From Hydractinia symbiolongicarpus (taxonomy: Eukaryota > Cnidaria > Hydrozoa > Anthoathecata > Hydractiniidae): a DNA stretch of 64,000 nucleotides. Under the pieces are notes generated by a model. That model did not search any database. It saw only the letters and a program-made list of their open reading frames with translations, and was not told the origin of the DNA. Each line of letters starts with the position of its first letter. Within the stretch, counting starts at the first letter, position 1. Shown here in pieces: positions 12,038 through 23,536 of the stretch. The position numbers and the translations under genes were made by a program. The stretch covers positions 8,865,001-8,929,000 of the forward strand of contig NC_079875.1 of NCBI RefSeq assembly GCF_029227915.1, given 5' to 3'.

Positions 12038-12644
12038 ATGAGAGATATGAGGAAACTTCATCTGAGTTTGCCGAGTGGATCTGCGCAAGACTCTGATCAG
12101 GATGAGGGACAAGTTTTCAGACTCAGGAAAATCGAGGACATTGAACAATTTCTCCGGGACGAGATAAAGGAGCGGACTAAACTTGGAAAAGAATTTAAAT
12201 GCACAATACGTGGGTACGCTTTTGCGATCATGGTCTGCTTGGCGTAAGTGTGATTACGTCAGGGCTTGGGATTGGAGCTATGGGCTCGGGTTTGGGGTTC
12301 CCCTAGCTTGTGCCATGGGGGGATTCGCAATTGCCGCCGGAATAGGGAAGGTCGGTCTCCGAAATGCCTCTAAACGGTTGCGTGTTAAATCCAAAAAACA
12401 TGATAGTATATGGCTACTCGCAGAGGCGAAACTAATCTCGATTGTAGATCTGATCAGCAAGTCAATGGAAAACGGCGTTATTAGTGACCAAGAGTATAGT
12501 CTAATTAGCCGTGAAAAGGAAAGATATTCGTTGTTGAAGGAGCAAATGCGTCAGAGGTTTAGTAGGATCGTAAATGTCATTAATGAACAGGAAAGAGCCC
12601 AGCTAGTTGCTAATGGTAGGGAGGAGGTAAAAGACGAATTTTAA
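12038..12644 (+). pseudogene. Glycine-rich membrane protein of the element (frameshifted)
   Basis: An ATG two bases after the previous stop opens a polar, charged N-terminus (SLPSGSAQDSDQDEG) and a short helical region (EDIEQFLRDEIKERT). Between about 12195 and 12290 the hydrophobic, Gly-rich reading lies in another frame. It then continues as GVPLACAMGGFAIAAGIG in a third frame, followed by a basic patch and a long helical, coiled-coil-like C-terminus (AEAKLISIVDLISKSMENG) to the stop at 12642-12644. The gene is therefore frameshifted at two points. The same frameshifts occur in the mirrored copy at 23537-24143. The family looks like a membrane-associated protein recurrent in cnidarian elements; its role is unknown. 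Confidence 0.6.
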
Positions 12645-12755
12645 GAAAAACTTCAATCTGTGCAATATGCAAACACTGTATAGAGTCTCCACATGAATAT
12701 ATGCCTTAATTTGTATTATATTTTTATAGGTCTTGTATATATATATGGTTTCTTT

Positions 12756-13308
12756 CTAATCCTTAACCAGCAACCATTCTTTTTTAAAGTCTTTGTACCG
12801 GCATTCTGCGATGTGTGTCTGGGGGTAGTGATTTACCTTGTACATGCACTGATGAAATAGCTAGAACGGCACTCACCTGGCAGGATTCGTCGTAGGGTAT
12901 CGGCATACTTTGGAATTTGGTTGTGATCGCGTGGTACGGGAGTTTGGCGTTCAATTATTGATCTTTTTTCACAGGTTCCGTTTTCAGATACTCGGAAATC
13001 AACTCTTCGAGCTTTGACCATATTTGACGGTACTTCGTGATCCAGTCCAGTCCACAGTTTTGTTGCACATCTCCTGTGTTTTGAAACGATCCGATATATA
13101 TTCAAGCATGCGTGGATTCTTTTTACCGGCCCCATTACACACTTTTTGCGTTTTGAACCGGTCTGGGACATGTATGAGCACCCAGTGATACTTTTTCAAC
13201 AACTTTGTTACACACGTCTTGCGTCTTGAATCGGTCTGGCACGTATTGGAGCAGCCAGGGATCCTTTTTAACAGCTTTGTTGCACATGTCTTGTGTCTTG
13301 AAACTCAT
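12756..13308 (-). pseudogene. FKTQ/CNKAV-repeat protein 2, left copy (broken)
   Basis: The start is MSFKTQDMCNKAV on the minus strand at 13308. Units of about 30 residues follow, each with VPDRFKTQ followed by CNKAV or CNKVV and a PWLLQY-type linker. The frame changes at the second unit (a VEKVSLG reading breaks the pattern) and again after the fourth. The C-terminal region continues in another frame with IWSKFEELISEYLK-like sequence and ends with an ECRYKDFKKEW-type tail at 12756. The unit length and Cys/Ala/Val pattern recall the DUF4116-type repeats seen in giant-virus proteins, but I cannot confirm homology. Function unknown; repeat architecture suggests a binding role. Confidence 0.6.
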
Positions 13309-13354
13309 CTTTATTAGCATTATTATCTTACAGGAATTGCTGTAAGATAACGTT

Positions 13355-13558
13355 TCAGGCCAATCCCCACAACTTCTCAAGGTCTGCCTTTTCATCCTCT
13401 GAAAAGCACCAATCAATGACCCCATCTGGATACCATGTTATTGGGGCTAGATTCTTCTTACTTCTAGCCTTTTCAGCTGTCCTTTGATGGTAGGCTTCCT
13501 TCCACATCTTTACCCCCCAAAACCCCGCTTTCATCATTTCCACCACCACCTCCATCCC
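13355..13558 (-). pseudogene. C-terminal fragment of FKTQ/CNKAV-repeat protein 1
   Basis: The frame encodes a C-terminal module ending ITWYPDGVIDWCFSEDE and EKLWGLA before a stop at 13355. Its upstream part, present in the right arm at 21756-22680, is missing here because the left arm is deleted between about 13497 and 13503. Unlike the right copy, this one keeps a Trp codon (TGG) where the right copy has TAG. The residues just upstream of the junction (VKMWKEAYHQRT) may still belong to the module. Confidence 0.55.
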
Positions 13559-13795
13559 AAAACAAGTAAAAACTAAATCATATGCTGATACTGACACATA
13601 ATAATATTAAATGCCAATCACCAAACATATAATAATATTAAATGTAAGATAAATGACGTCATCAACGCATGCGCAATAGCATATATAGTATATATGCTAG
13701 TACATAGAATATGAGTAAGGAAAATTCCTAAAATATTCAATCCTTGACCAAACAAATTTTTCTGGTTGAAAATAAAATCTGTATGTAATAAAGCA

Positions 13796-16700
13796 ATGAA
13801 TTTTTTCAAAAATACTATATGATACGGTATCAGCACCAGTAGCGGCAACTCGCGAAGCTCTAGCTAAGCAACTAAGGAGCGTTCGGGATACCGTTAGTTA
13901 CTATTATAACAGGGCCAGGGATCAATTTTCAGGAGCACCAACTCTCCACGATGAGGTTCAACGGGTCACCATAGATGAGTAATACCATGGAATTGAGGAC
14001 CTCAAACATATGTTTGGAAAAGAATCGAAGCAGGCCACGAACCCAGAGGTAATCGAGTACATCAAGAGTATTTTAAACGATGACGCGGAAATGTTTGAAG
14101 AAGGAAACCGCATCAAGACATGGCGGTTTAATAATAACCGTAACCAGCCTTTGACGGACGCTATCATGCGAAAAATCACCCCGCCCCCCCCCCCCCTCCC
14201 CCCCCCATGTAGACATGCGTGTAAAGGTAATATACAGCTTCGGCTGCGAGATTTACCGAGGTAGTGGAGATGTTGCGAATTATCACAAAACCAAGAGCTC
14301 AAGATCACTTTCAAGCATGGCTGACATCGAGGCCTTTCTGGATAAATGCGAAAATAAGGGCCTTGATCTGGAGGATGCCGAATTTTGGACGAAAGCCTAC
14401 TTGCCACCAGATAGAACTATCGAGACACCAGGAGCATATGAGGGCAAGGTAGTATTTAGACACGTTCAGATCAAGATAATTTTTTACGAGGGAATCCTTA
14501 CTTGGATGTGGACCATTACCAGATTGGCTGCGCGGAAAAAGATGCATCTATGCCATCGACGGTGAAGATGGTAGAACGGACAATCTATGCTTCTGGAGGT
14601 GTCTAGCTGTAAGGGAGAGAGCGGATGTAAAAAGAGGGACAGAGTTCCTCACAAAGACAGCCCTCAAATTAGCTCGTGAATACTATGACAAACCTAAATT
14701 AAAGAGGGAAGAGGTAAGGGCTACGAGGCTCGTCGATTTGGAGGGCATCGCTAAAAGATTTGAAATTAATATCGGAGTCTTTGAAGACAAACACCGATAA
14801 GGCCCCATGGCGTCCCGTATATGGACAAGGCCAATACAAAAAGGGGTTGGGCACGATCAACATTGGTATGTTAGGTGGTCACTGTTTTTATATCAAGAAA
14901 ATGGAGGTCCTAACGCAGCATTGGGAATGCGAGGTTTGTACACAAAGATTCAACAGATCGGAGAACCTCGCGCGACATAAAAAAAATGAATGTGAAGGTA
15001 TCAAAGCCAAGATTATTTGCAGGGGTGAAAAGATCGAACGAATGTGGGGTAGCTCTGAAAAGATACTCTATCCCGATAAGGGTTTCAGTTACGCGGCATG
15101 TCAATGGATTGAAGCCATGTCAAAGCAAACAGGTAGGCATATACACCACGCACTCTGTGGGCATGGGGGAGAACGTATGATACGCGACGGTAGTAAGGCT
15201 GTATACAAGATCGACGGTTATGATCCTCAGACAAAGACAGTATACGAATACCACGGTTGTAAATGGCATGTGCATCCATGTCAACTACAGCGAACCAACA
15301 CCGATAAAAATTATTTCAATCGTACCAAATTTAAACAAGACCACATCCAGAAATTAGGGTACGATATTGTCACTGCATGGGAGTGCGAAAAGCCTCCCAA
15401 GGCTAAGAGGTTATTCAAGAAAAAAATTCGACCATATCACCATTTCATCGTCTTTGATTTCGAGGCTCTCCTGGCACCTTTGAATCAGCAGCCCACGTCT
15501 GATTTAACATATATCTCCGAGCATATCCCAGTAAGTGTAGTCATCCACGATAGTCTGCAAGAACATCCAACATTCATCATGAATGAAAACCCAAAGGTGC
15601 TTGTGCAAAAATTCGTCGAGCAACTAGAGCAGAGACAGATCCGTATTGTCCAAGACGTCGAACGTATATATCCCAAGCCGGATGATTTCGATATGCTTCC
15701 GGAACAAACTCAAAATTCTTGGCACGAATGGCTAAGTCAAGTGACGGTGATAGGCTTTAACAATGGCAAGTACGATATCAACATGATAAAGCGGTATTTT
15801 GTCGAACGAATTGCGGATGATGATAATATCAAAGTAGCGAAAAAGGATAATGATTACATTTTTCTAACCCCCTCGAGGTTCAAATTCATCGATATAAAAA
15901 ATTTCCTCGCACCAGGCCTGACTTATGAAAAATGGTGCAAATCGTTAGATTGCAATCTTGAGAAGCTCGTGTTTCCATACGAATGGCTATCATGTTATGA
16001 AAAATTGAACCATCGAGGCCCAGTTTATAGCACCCTCGGTGGTAAAAATACACTATCACCCGAAGATTACCAGACGTTCAGAGATGAGTTTTTTTAAAAG
16101 AGAATGCGTCACGATGCTGGATTGGTTGGGTGAATACAATATGGCCGATGTAGTCCCATTTGTTGAAGCCGCGGATAAGACCCGCAATACATACTACGAG
16201 GATGAGATTGATATTTCGAAGGATGTTGTTAGCATTCCGGGTGTGTCAATGCGGTATGTACTCAACAAATCATTGCGGTTAAACCCGGATATACAGCTTT
16301 ATACCCCGGGTGATCCCTGTAAGCATAAATGCGAGGCTCTTTGTACCAAAGTCCGAAGCGAGGATTGTAAACAGGTTCAAAAAGATTGTACATCTTGTAC
16401 AAAGAACGAGGCCTATGAAATGGAAACGGGTATGGTAAGTGACCCCGCAATCGTATTTTGCAGGTACCATGAGAGTAATGTGACGGGTATTCGCTCACAT
16501 ATTTATACCGAACCGAAAATATGTAGAACCATCCTAGGATATGACGCCAATATGCTTTACCCTAGAACCTTGATGCAGGACTTCCCTTGTGGAAAGGAAA
16601 AGCTGGTAAAAATGGTAGACCCTGCTGAAAAAATAGATGATCTGGTGCGAGACATTCTTGATGGATCGCTCTTCGAATTTGCGCAAGTTGATATTGAAGT

Positions 16701-17716
16701 CCCTACTCACTTCCACGACACATTTAACGAAATGTAACCGCTATTTGTGGTTAGAGAAATCGCTGGCAATCAAATTCCGCAGCATATGCACGAGAATTTA
16801 AACAAGACAGAGCGAAAACGTATCCCAGGCACTAAAAAGCTGTTGGGAGTGATGCAAGCTGAGAAGATCCTGCTTTTTACTGACCTAATCAAGTGGTATC
16901 TTAATCATGGGTTGAAGATTACGGCTTGCTAGCAGCTACTCAAGTACTCAAGGGGTAAACCATTCGCTTGGTTTCCGGAGGAAATAGCGGATGCGCAGTG
17001 CCAAGCTGATAAAGACCCTGATAAACGCATCGCTGGCGATACAGCAAAATTGGAAGGGTACTCGTTTTACGGAAAGATGATCGAGGACCTTGCGAGACAT
17101 AACAATACCACATTTACAAAGGATGAAAAGGTAGTAGATGCCGCTATGCGGAGCCCATACCTGGAGGATTCGGAAGAGATTGGAGAGGCATACGGAGAAA
17201 GGTGGCTTAAACAAGGCGTTTCCATTAATAGAGCGTACCAATGCGGGATATATGTATATCAATTGGCCAAACTGCGGATGCTCGAATTTTATTATGACTT
17301 CCTGGATAAGTACGTAGATCAACGAAATTTTGAATATGTGTATATGGATACCGATAGCGCGTATTTTGCAATCTCTGGCGATAATCTACGTGATGTTGTT
17401 CATCCTGAATTACTCGAGCAGTACCATGAGGATGTGGCTCATTGGCTTGTTACCGACAAGCATTCGAGCCACACAGGAGGTTTGTTCAAAGAAGAATTCA
17501 TCGGATCCAGAATAATTGCACTGACCGCAAAATTTTATTTTGTCGAATGGTTAGAAGGTACTAAATGTTCCTGCAAAGGAATGTCAAAGAGACAAAATGA
17601 AGTGACATGGTCTAGATATATGCGAGCACTTAACGGAGGGCTTGATAATGCAAAGAATGTGGGATTCCGCGTATATAACCAAGGCATGGTGACGTATCAG
17701 CAAAATCAGCCGGGTT
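13796..17716 (+). pseudogene. polB: Protein-primed family B DNA polymerase (truncated pseudogene)
   Basis: The N-terminus (MNFFKNT) is interrupted by an 11-base deletion near 13810 and a TAA at 13979, and the frame changes across the poly-C tract (14178-14208) and again near 14481. A Cys-containing segment (DNLCFWRCLA, near 14580) may be an OTU-like protease remnant. Then come a C2H2-type zinc-finger-like motif (CEVCTQRF...ARHKK, from 14934), a nuclease-like segment (KTVYEYHGCKWHV, near 15240), and the polymerase. ExoI is VFDFEA, ExoII GFNNGKYD, ExoIII YNMADV. Pol motif A is YDANMLYP, motif B GYSFYGK, motif C YMDTDS. Breaks in this part are a frameshift in a poly-T run near 16089, TAA at 16735 and TAG at 16930. 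The gene ends where it meets the inverted copy of its own 5' part, so the region after the conserved KGMSK segment is lost. A non-functional copy is certain; grouping with Polinton-like polymerases is strong. Confidence 0.85.
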
Positions 17717-18574
17717 TCTTTGTGAGGAACTCTGTCCCTTTTTTTACATCCGCTCTCTTCCTTACAGCTAGACACCTCCAGAAGCATAGATTGTCCGTTC
17801 TAGCATCTTCACCGTCGATGGCATAGATGCATCTTTTTCCGCGCAGCCAATCTGGTAATGGACTACATCCAAGTAAGGGTTCCCTCGTAAAAATTATCTT
17901 GATCTGAACGTGTCTAAATACTATCTTGCCCTCATATGATCCTGGTGTCTCGATAGTTCTATCTGGCGGCAAGTAGGCTTACGTCCAAAATTCGGCATCC
18001 TCCAGATCAAGGCCCTTATTGTCGCATTCATCCAGAAAGTCCTCGATGTCAGCCATGCTTGAAAGTGATCTTGAGCTCTTGGTTTTGTGATAATTCGCAA
18101 CATCTCCACTACCTCGGTAAATCTCGCAGCCGAAGCTGTATATTACCTTTACACGCATGTCTACATGGGGGGGGGCGGGGTGATTTTTCGCATGATAACG
18201 TCCGTCAATGGCTGGTTAAGGTTATTATTAAACCGCCATGTCTTGATGCGGTTTCCTTCTTCAAACATTTCCGCGTCATCGTTTAAAATACTCTTGATGT
18301 ACTCGATTACCTCTGGGTTCGTGGCCTGCTTCGATTCTTTTCCAAACATATGTTTGAGGTCCTCAATTCCATGGTATTACTCATCTATGGTGACCCGTTG
18401 AACCTCATCGTGGAGAGTTGGTGCTCCTGAAAATTGATCCCTGGCCCTGTTATAATAGTAACTAACGGTGTCCCGAACGCTCCTAAGTTGCTTAGCTAGA
18501 GCTTCGCGAGTTGCCGCTACTGGTGCTGATACCGTGTCATATAGTTTACTGATTGTATTTTTGAAAAAATTCAT
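17717..18574 (-). pseudogene. polB: Polymerase N-terminal region, inverted right-arm copy
   Basis: The start MNFFKNTISKLYD lies on the minus strand at 18574 (an in-frame upstream Met at 18604 is also possible). This copy keeps the 11 bases missing from the left copy. It has the same TAA after TIDE (18377-18379) as the left copy, a shorter poly-C tract, and one T fewer in the run near 17890, so the DNLCFWRC segment is reached in frame. It has no polymerase catalytic part and ends at the inversion junction. It is the less damaged of the two N-terminal copies but cannot encode an active enzyme. Confidence 0.75.
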
Positions 18575-18849
18575 TGCTTTATTATATACAGATTTTCTTT
18601 TCAACCAGAAAAATTTGTTTGGTCAAGGATTGAATATTTTAGGAATTTTCCTTACTCATATTCTGAGTACTAGCATATATACTATATATGCTATTGCGCA
18701 TGCGTTGATGACGTCATGTATCTTACATTTAATATTATTATATGTTTGGGATGGAGGTGGTGGTGGAAATGATGAAAGCGGGGTTTTTGGGGGTAAAGAT
18801 GTGAAAGGAGCGAAAACTGTATATATTCACTCCTTACTACTACTTTCTA

Positions 18850-21640
18850 CTTTGTTTCCTTAGAATCATGTTTGTATATTTCAGCTTGTTTCCCCAAGTA
18901 ATTATTTTTTATTTTTAAAAAGTTTCCTCAGAAATATATTTTATATTTTTGAAAAGTTTCCTCAAGAAAAATATTTTTGAATTTCCCCTGTCTTCTAGGA
19001 AATCTATTCGTTAATTTCACCTTGTTTCCACAAATAATAATATATTATTTTGTGAAAGTTTCCTCAAAAAATTGTTTTTTATTTTTAAAAAGTTTCCTCA
19101 AGAAAATTAATTTTTAATTTCAACTTGTTTTTTAGGAAATCTTTTCGTTACTTTCACCTTGTTTCCTCAGAAAATTATTTTTATTTTTGAAAAGTTTTCT
19201 CAAGAAAGTTATTTTTTAACTTCACCTTTTTTTCTAGGAAGTCTATCCGTTAATTTCACCTTGTTTCTTTAATCTGATTTGTAATTTTTACCTTGCTTCC
19301 TCAAAAAATTATTTTTTACTTTTAAAAAGTTTCCTCAAGAAAATTGCTTTTTAATGTCACCTTGTTTTTTAGGAAATCTATTCGTTAATTTCACCTTGTT
19401 TCCACAAATAATATTACATTATTTTTGAAAAGTTTCTTCAAGAAAATTGTTTTTTAATAGCACCTTGTTTTTCAGGAAATCTATTCGTTAATTTCCCCTT
19501 GTTTCTTCAATCTCATTTGTAATTTTCACCTTACTTCCTCAAAGAATTATTTTTTATTTTAAAAATGTTTCCTCAAAAAATTATTTTTTAATTTTACCTT
19601 GTTTCCTGGAAACTTATTCGCTAAATTCACCTTGTTTCCTTTGAAACTTATTCGCTAAATTCACCTTGTTTCCTGGGAAACTTATTCGTTAATTTCACCT
19701 TGTTTCCTTAAAAAAAAATTTTTTATTTTTGAAAAGTCTCCTCAAGAAAGTTATTTTTTAATTTCACCTTGTTTTCTAGGAAATCTACTCGTTAATTTCA
19801 CTTTGTTTCCACAAATAATAATATAATATTTTGTTAAAGTTTCCTCAGAAAATTATTTTTTATTTTTAAAAAATTTTCGCAAAGAATTATTTTATATTTT
19901 TGAAACGTTTCCTCAAAACATATTTTTTAATTTCACCTGGTTTTTTACGAAATCGATTCGTTAATTTCACCTTGTTTCTCCAGAAATTTTATTTTTATTT
20001 TTAAAAAGTTTCCTCAAGAAATTTTTTTTTAAATATACCTTGTTTTCTAGGAACTCTACTCGTTAATTTCACCTTGTTTCCACAAATAATATTACATTAT
20101 TTTGTGATAGTTTCCTCAGAAAATTATTTTTATTTTTGAAATGTTTCCTCAAGAAAATTGTTTTTTAATGTCACCTTTTTTTTTAGGAAATCTATTCGTC
20201 AATTTCACCTTGATTCCTCAAAATATTATTTTTTATTTTTGAAAAGTTTCTTCAAAAAATTATTTTTTGTTTTAAAAAAGTTTCCTCAAAAAATTATTTT
20301 TAATTTCACCTTGTTCCTTAGAAACTTATTCGCTAAGTTCACCTTGTTTCCTGGGAAACTTTTTCGTTAATTTCACCTTGTTTCCTCAAAAAATTAATTT
20401 TTAATTTCACCTTGTTTTTTAGGAAATCTATTCGTTAATTTCACCCTGTTTTCACAAATAATATTACATTACTTTGTGAAAGTTTCCTCAGAATTTTTTT
20501 TTTATTTTTCAAAAATTTTCTCGAGAAAATTTTTTTTTAATGTCACCTTGTTTTTTAGGAAATCTATTCCTTAATTTCCCTTTGTTTCTTCAATCTGATT
20601 TGTAATTTTCACCTTGCTTCCTCAAAAAATTATTTTTTATTTTTGAAAAGTTTCCTCATGAAAGTTATTTTTCAATTTCACCTTGTTTTTTAGGAAATCT
20701 ACTCGTTAATTTCGCCTTGTTTTCTAGGAAATCCATTAGTTAATTTCACCTTGTTTCCACAAACAGCAATGTATTATTTTGGGAAAGTTTCCTCAGAAAA
20801 TTATTTTTTATTTTTAAAAAGTTTCTTCAGAAAATTATATTTTGTTTTTAAAAAGTTTCCTCAAAAAATTATTTTTTATTTTTAAAAAAAGTCTTAGAAA
20901 GTTATTCGCTAAATTCATCTACCCGTTCATTTCACCTTGCTTCCTCAAAAAATTATTTTTTATTTTTAAAAAAGTCTCCTCAAAAAACTACTTTTTATTT
21001 TTAAAAAGTTTCCTCAGAAAATTATTTTTTATTTCTAAAAAGTTTCCTCAAGAAAATTATTTTTGAATTTCACCTTGTTTTCTAGGAAATCTATGCGTTG
21101 ATTTCACCTTGTTTCCACAAATAATAATATATTAATTTGTGAAAGTTTCCGCAGAAAATTATTTCTTAATTTTAAAAAGTTTCCTCAACAATTTATTTTT
21201 TAATTTCACCTTGTTTCCTTAGAAACTTATTCGCTAAATTCACCTTGTTTCCTGGGAAACTTATTCGTTAATTTCACCTTCTTTCCTCAGAAAATTATTT
21301 TTAGTTTTCTTAAGAAAGTTATTTTTTAATTTCACCTTTTTTTCTAGGAAATCTACTCGTTAATTTCACCTTGATTACTCAAAAAATTATTTTTTATTTT
21401 TGAAAAGTTTCCTTAAGAAAATTAATTTTGAACTTCACCTTGTTTTCTAGGAAATCTATGCGTTGATTTCACCTTGTTTGCCCAAATAATAATATATTAA
21501 TTTGTAAAAGTTTTCTCAGAAAATTATTTTTTATTTTTAAAAACTTTCCTCATAGAATTTTAGATGTAATTTTCACCTTGTTTCCTCAAAAAATTAGGTT
21601 TTAACTTCAGTTTGTTTCCTGAAACACTTATCCGGTAATC
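18850..21640. repeat. AT-rich tandem array (minisatellite) in the right arm
   Basis: About 2.8 kb is made of interspersed modules: a TTTCACCTTGTTTTCTAGG-type module leading to AAATCTATTCGTTAATTT, an ACCTTGTTTCCACAAATAAT module, an AAAATTATTTTTTATTTTT module leading to GAAAAGTTTCCTCA, and a variant with CCTGGGAAACTTATTCG. Modules recur in shuffled order with point changes, so the period is not constant. Open frames in it are products of the repeat (F, K and L rich). The array has no counterpart in the left arm. Confidence 0.85.
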
Positions 21641-21755
21641 TCGGCTAGTATGGGTGGTCATATGAACCAGGATTTTCCAAAAACCATTGGCAAACTCTCA
21701 TGATAATTATCATACATAATTTCACTTGCTACGTCACAACTTTTCGTCACGCCCC

Positions 21756-22820
21756 ATGGCGGAAAGTACCGCTAACCATCAGAAAAAATTCTCTATCCAT
21801 CAATGCATGCGCAGTAAAGCTCGGTTCCTTGATGTGCAAGTGGAACAAATCCCTATCGTGCAGTGCTTAGTCATGCATATCAAGGTTAAGTCCCTAAAAA
21901 ATGAGCAGGTGGAGTAGAGGGAAATTCCCAACATGCTCGTCAAAAATTTGCATAAATGCCAGAGCACCCATTTTTCAAAAAACCGTGTATATAATATTGA
22001 TTCATACACCGTCAAGCAAATAGGTGATATCGCAAAAACCCGAGGACTTAAAGGGTATTATAAACTACGTAAGGCTAATTTTCTTCAACATATCAAAAAC
22101 AATAGGAACATTGGATTAAACATGTTGACGATCTGTTCCATATTATCGCGTTTATCCCGGACCGGTTCAAGACCCGAGACATGTGTATTTGTGTCATTGC
22201 AAAGGAGCTACTGATGCTACTGTATGTTCGGGATAGGTTCAAAAATTAAGACATGTGTAACAATGCTGTTGAGGATGATTCAAATATGTTCCAATATGTT
22301 CCGGGTAGGTTCAAGACCCAAGGCATATGGAATATGGTTGTTGAAAAACACGCCTACCTTCTCGGGGATGTACCGGACTTGCTCAAGACGCAAGACATGT
22401 GTAATGGGGTTGTCTAAAAGAGTCCCTAACTATTGGGGCATGTACCGGACCGGTTCAAGACCCAAGACATGTTCCCAGCAAGTCCAAGACGCAAAGCATG
22501 TGTAACAAAGTTGTTGAAAAGGGTCCCTGGGCACTCCAGGACGTGCAGGATAGGTTTAAGACACAGGGCATGTGCAATGGAACTGTTGAGGAGAACCCCT
22601 GGGTGTTAGGTTCCGTGCCGGATTGGTTTGTTACCCCGAGTATGTATCAAATAGGAACGCCAAGCCTTAATGGCGAAAAGCTTACCATCAAAAGACAGCT
22701 GAAAAGGCTAGAATTAAGAAGAATCTAGCCCCAATAACATGGTATCCAGATGGGGTCATTGATTAGTGCTTTTCAGAGGATGAAAAGGCAGACCTTGAGA
22801 AGTTGTGGGGATTGGCCTGA
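21756..22820 (+). pseudogene. SAP-like / FKTQ-repeat protein 1, right copy (broken)
   Basis: It begins MAESTANHQKKFSIHQC, with a TAG after NEQVE at about 21917. Next, after about 20 codons, comes a SAP-like motif (TVKQIGDIAKTRGLKGYYKL, 22012-22071), a fold often used for nucleic-acid binding. Repeated units follow, with PDRFKTQ or DRFKTQ and CNKVV-like words in several frames from about 22140 to 22650, so multiple indels are present. The C-terminal WYPDGVID module carries TAG in place of the Trp codon of the left copy and ends at the TGA at 22818-22820. It is followed 46 bases later by a second gene of the same family. Function unknown. Confidence 0.6.
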
Positions 22821-22866
22821 AACGTTATCTTACAGCAATTCATGTAAGATAATAATACTAATAAAG

Positions 22867-23425
22867 ATGAGTTTCAAGACACAAGACATGTGCAACAAAG
22901 CTGTTAAAAAGGATCCCTGGCTGCTCCAATACGTGCCAGACCGATTCAAGACGCAAGACGTGTGTAACAAAGTTGTTGAAAAAAAATCACTGGGTGCTCA
23001 TACATGTCCCAGACCGGTTCAAAACGCAAAAAGTGTGTAATAGGGCCGGTAAAAAGAATCCACGCATGCGTGAATATATATCGGATCGTTTCAAAACACA
23101 GGAGATGTGCAACAAAACTGTTGACTGGACTGGATCACGAAGTATCGTCAAATATGGTCAAAGTTCGAAGAGTTGATTTCCGAGTATCTGAAAACGGAAC
23201 CTGTGAAAAAAGATCAATACTTGAACGCCAAACTCCCGTACCACGCGATCACAACCAAATTCCAAAGTATGCCGATACCCTACGACGAATCCTGCCAGGT
23301 GAGTGCCGTTCTAGCTATTTCATCGGTGCATGTACCGATGTAAGGTAAATCACTACCCCCAGACACACATCGCAGAATGCCGGTACAAAGACTTTAAAAA
23401 AGAATGGTTGCTGGTTAAGGATTAG
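22867..23425 (+). pseudogene. FKTQ/CNKAV-repeat protein 2, right copy (broken)
   Basis: The mirror of 12756-13308. It starts MSFKTQDMCNKAV with three to four repeat units. The frame is lost after VEKK (a run of A, longer than in the left copy) and again after the CNKTVDW unit. The later reading IWSKFEELISEYLK occurs in a different frame and the tail ECRYKDFKKEWLL ends at TAG 23423-23425. It converges on the membrane-protein gene at 23537. Confidence 0.6.
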
Positions 23426-23536
23426 AAAGAAACCATATATATATACAAGACCTATAAAAATATAATACAAATTAATAAATTAATTCATGTGGAGACTCTA
23501 CACAGTGTTTGCATATTGCACAGATTGAAGTTTTTC

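Larger units (their letters stand above)
11901..14662. repeat. Inner inverted repeat, left arm
   Basis: Positions 11901-13497 match 22679-24280 in reverse complement and 13503-14662 match 17717-18805. Identity is high: the two copies of one 153-codon frame differ at about three residues. The left arm lacks the 3.9 kb present at 18806-22678. It carries about 60 extra bases at 13559-13617 and a longer poly-C tract. The inner end of the match lies in the sequence TTCCTCACAAAGA inside the polymerase gene. Confidence 0.85.

Noticed and set aside
13796-17716. PolB of a linear mitochondrial genome or plasmid
   Set aside because: Medusozoan linear mitochondrial DNA carries a PolB, but the accessory finger and nuclease segments, the surrounding genes and nested nuclear repeats fit a nuclear Polinton-like element.
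18850-21640. Several long plus-strand frames rich in Phe, Lys and Leu
   Set aside because: They are translations of the tandem array modules with no conserved domain, so not genes.
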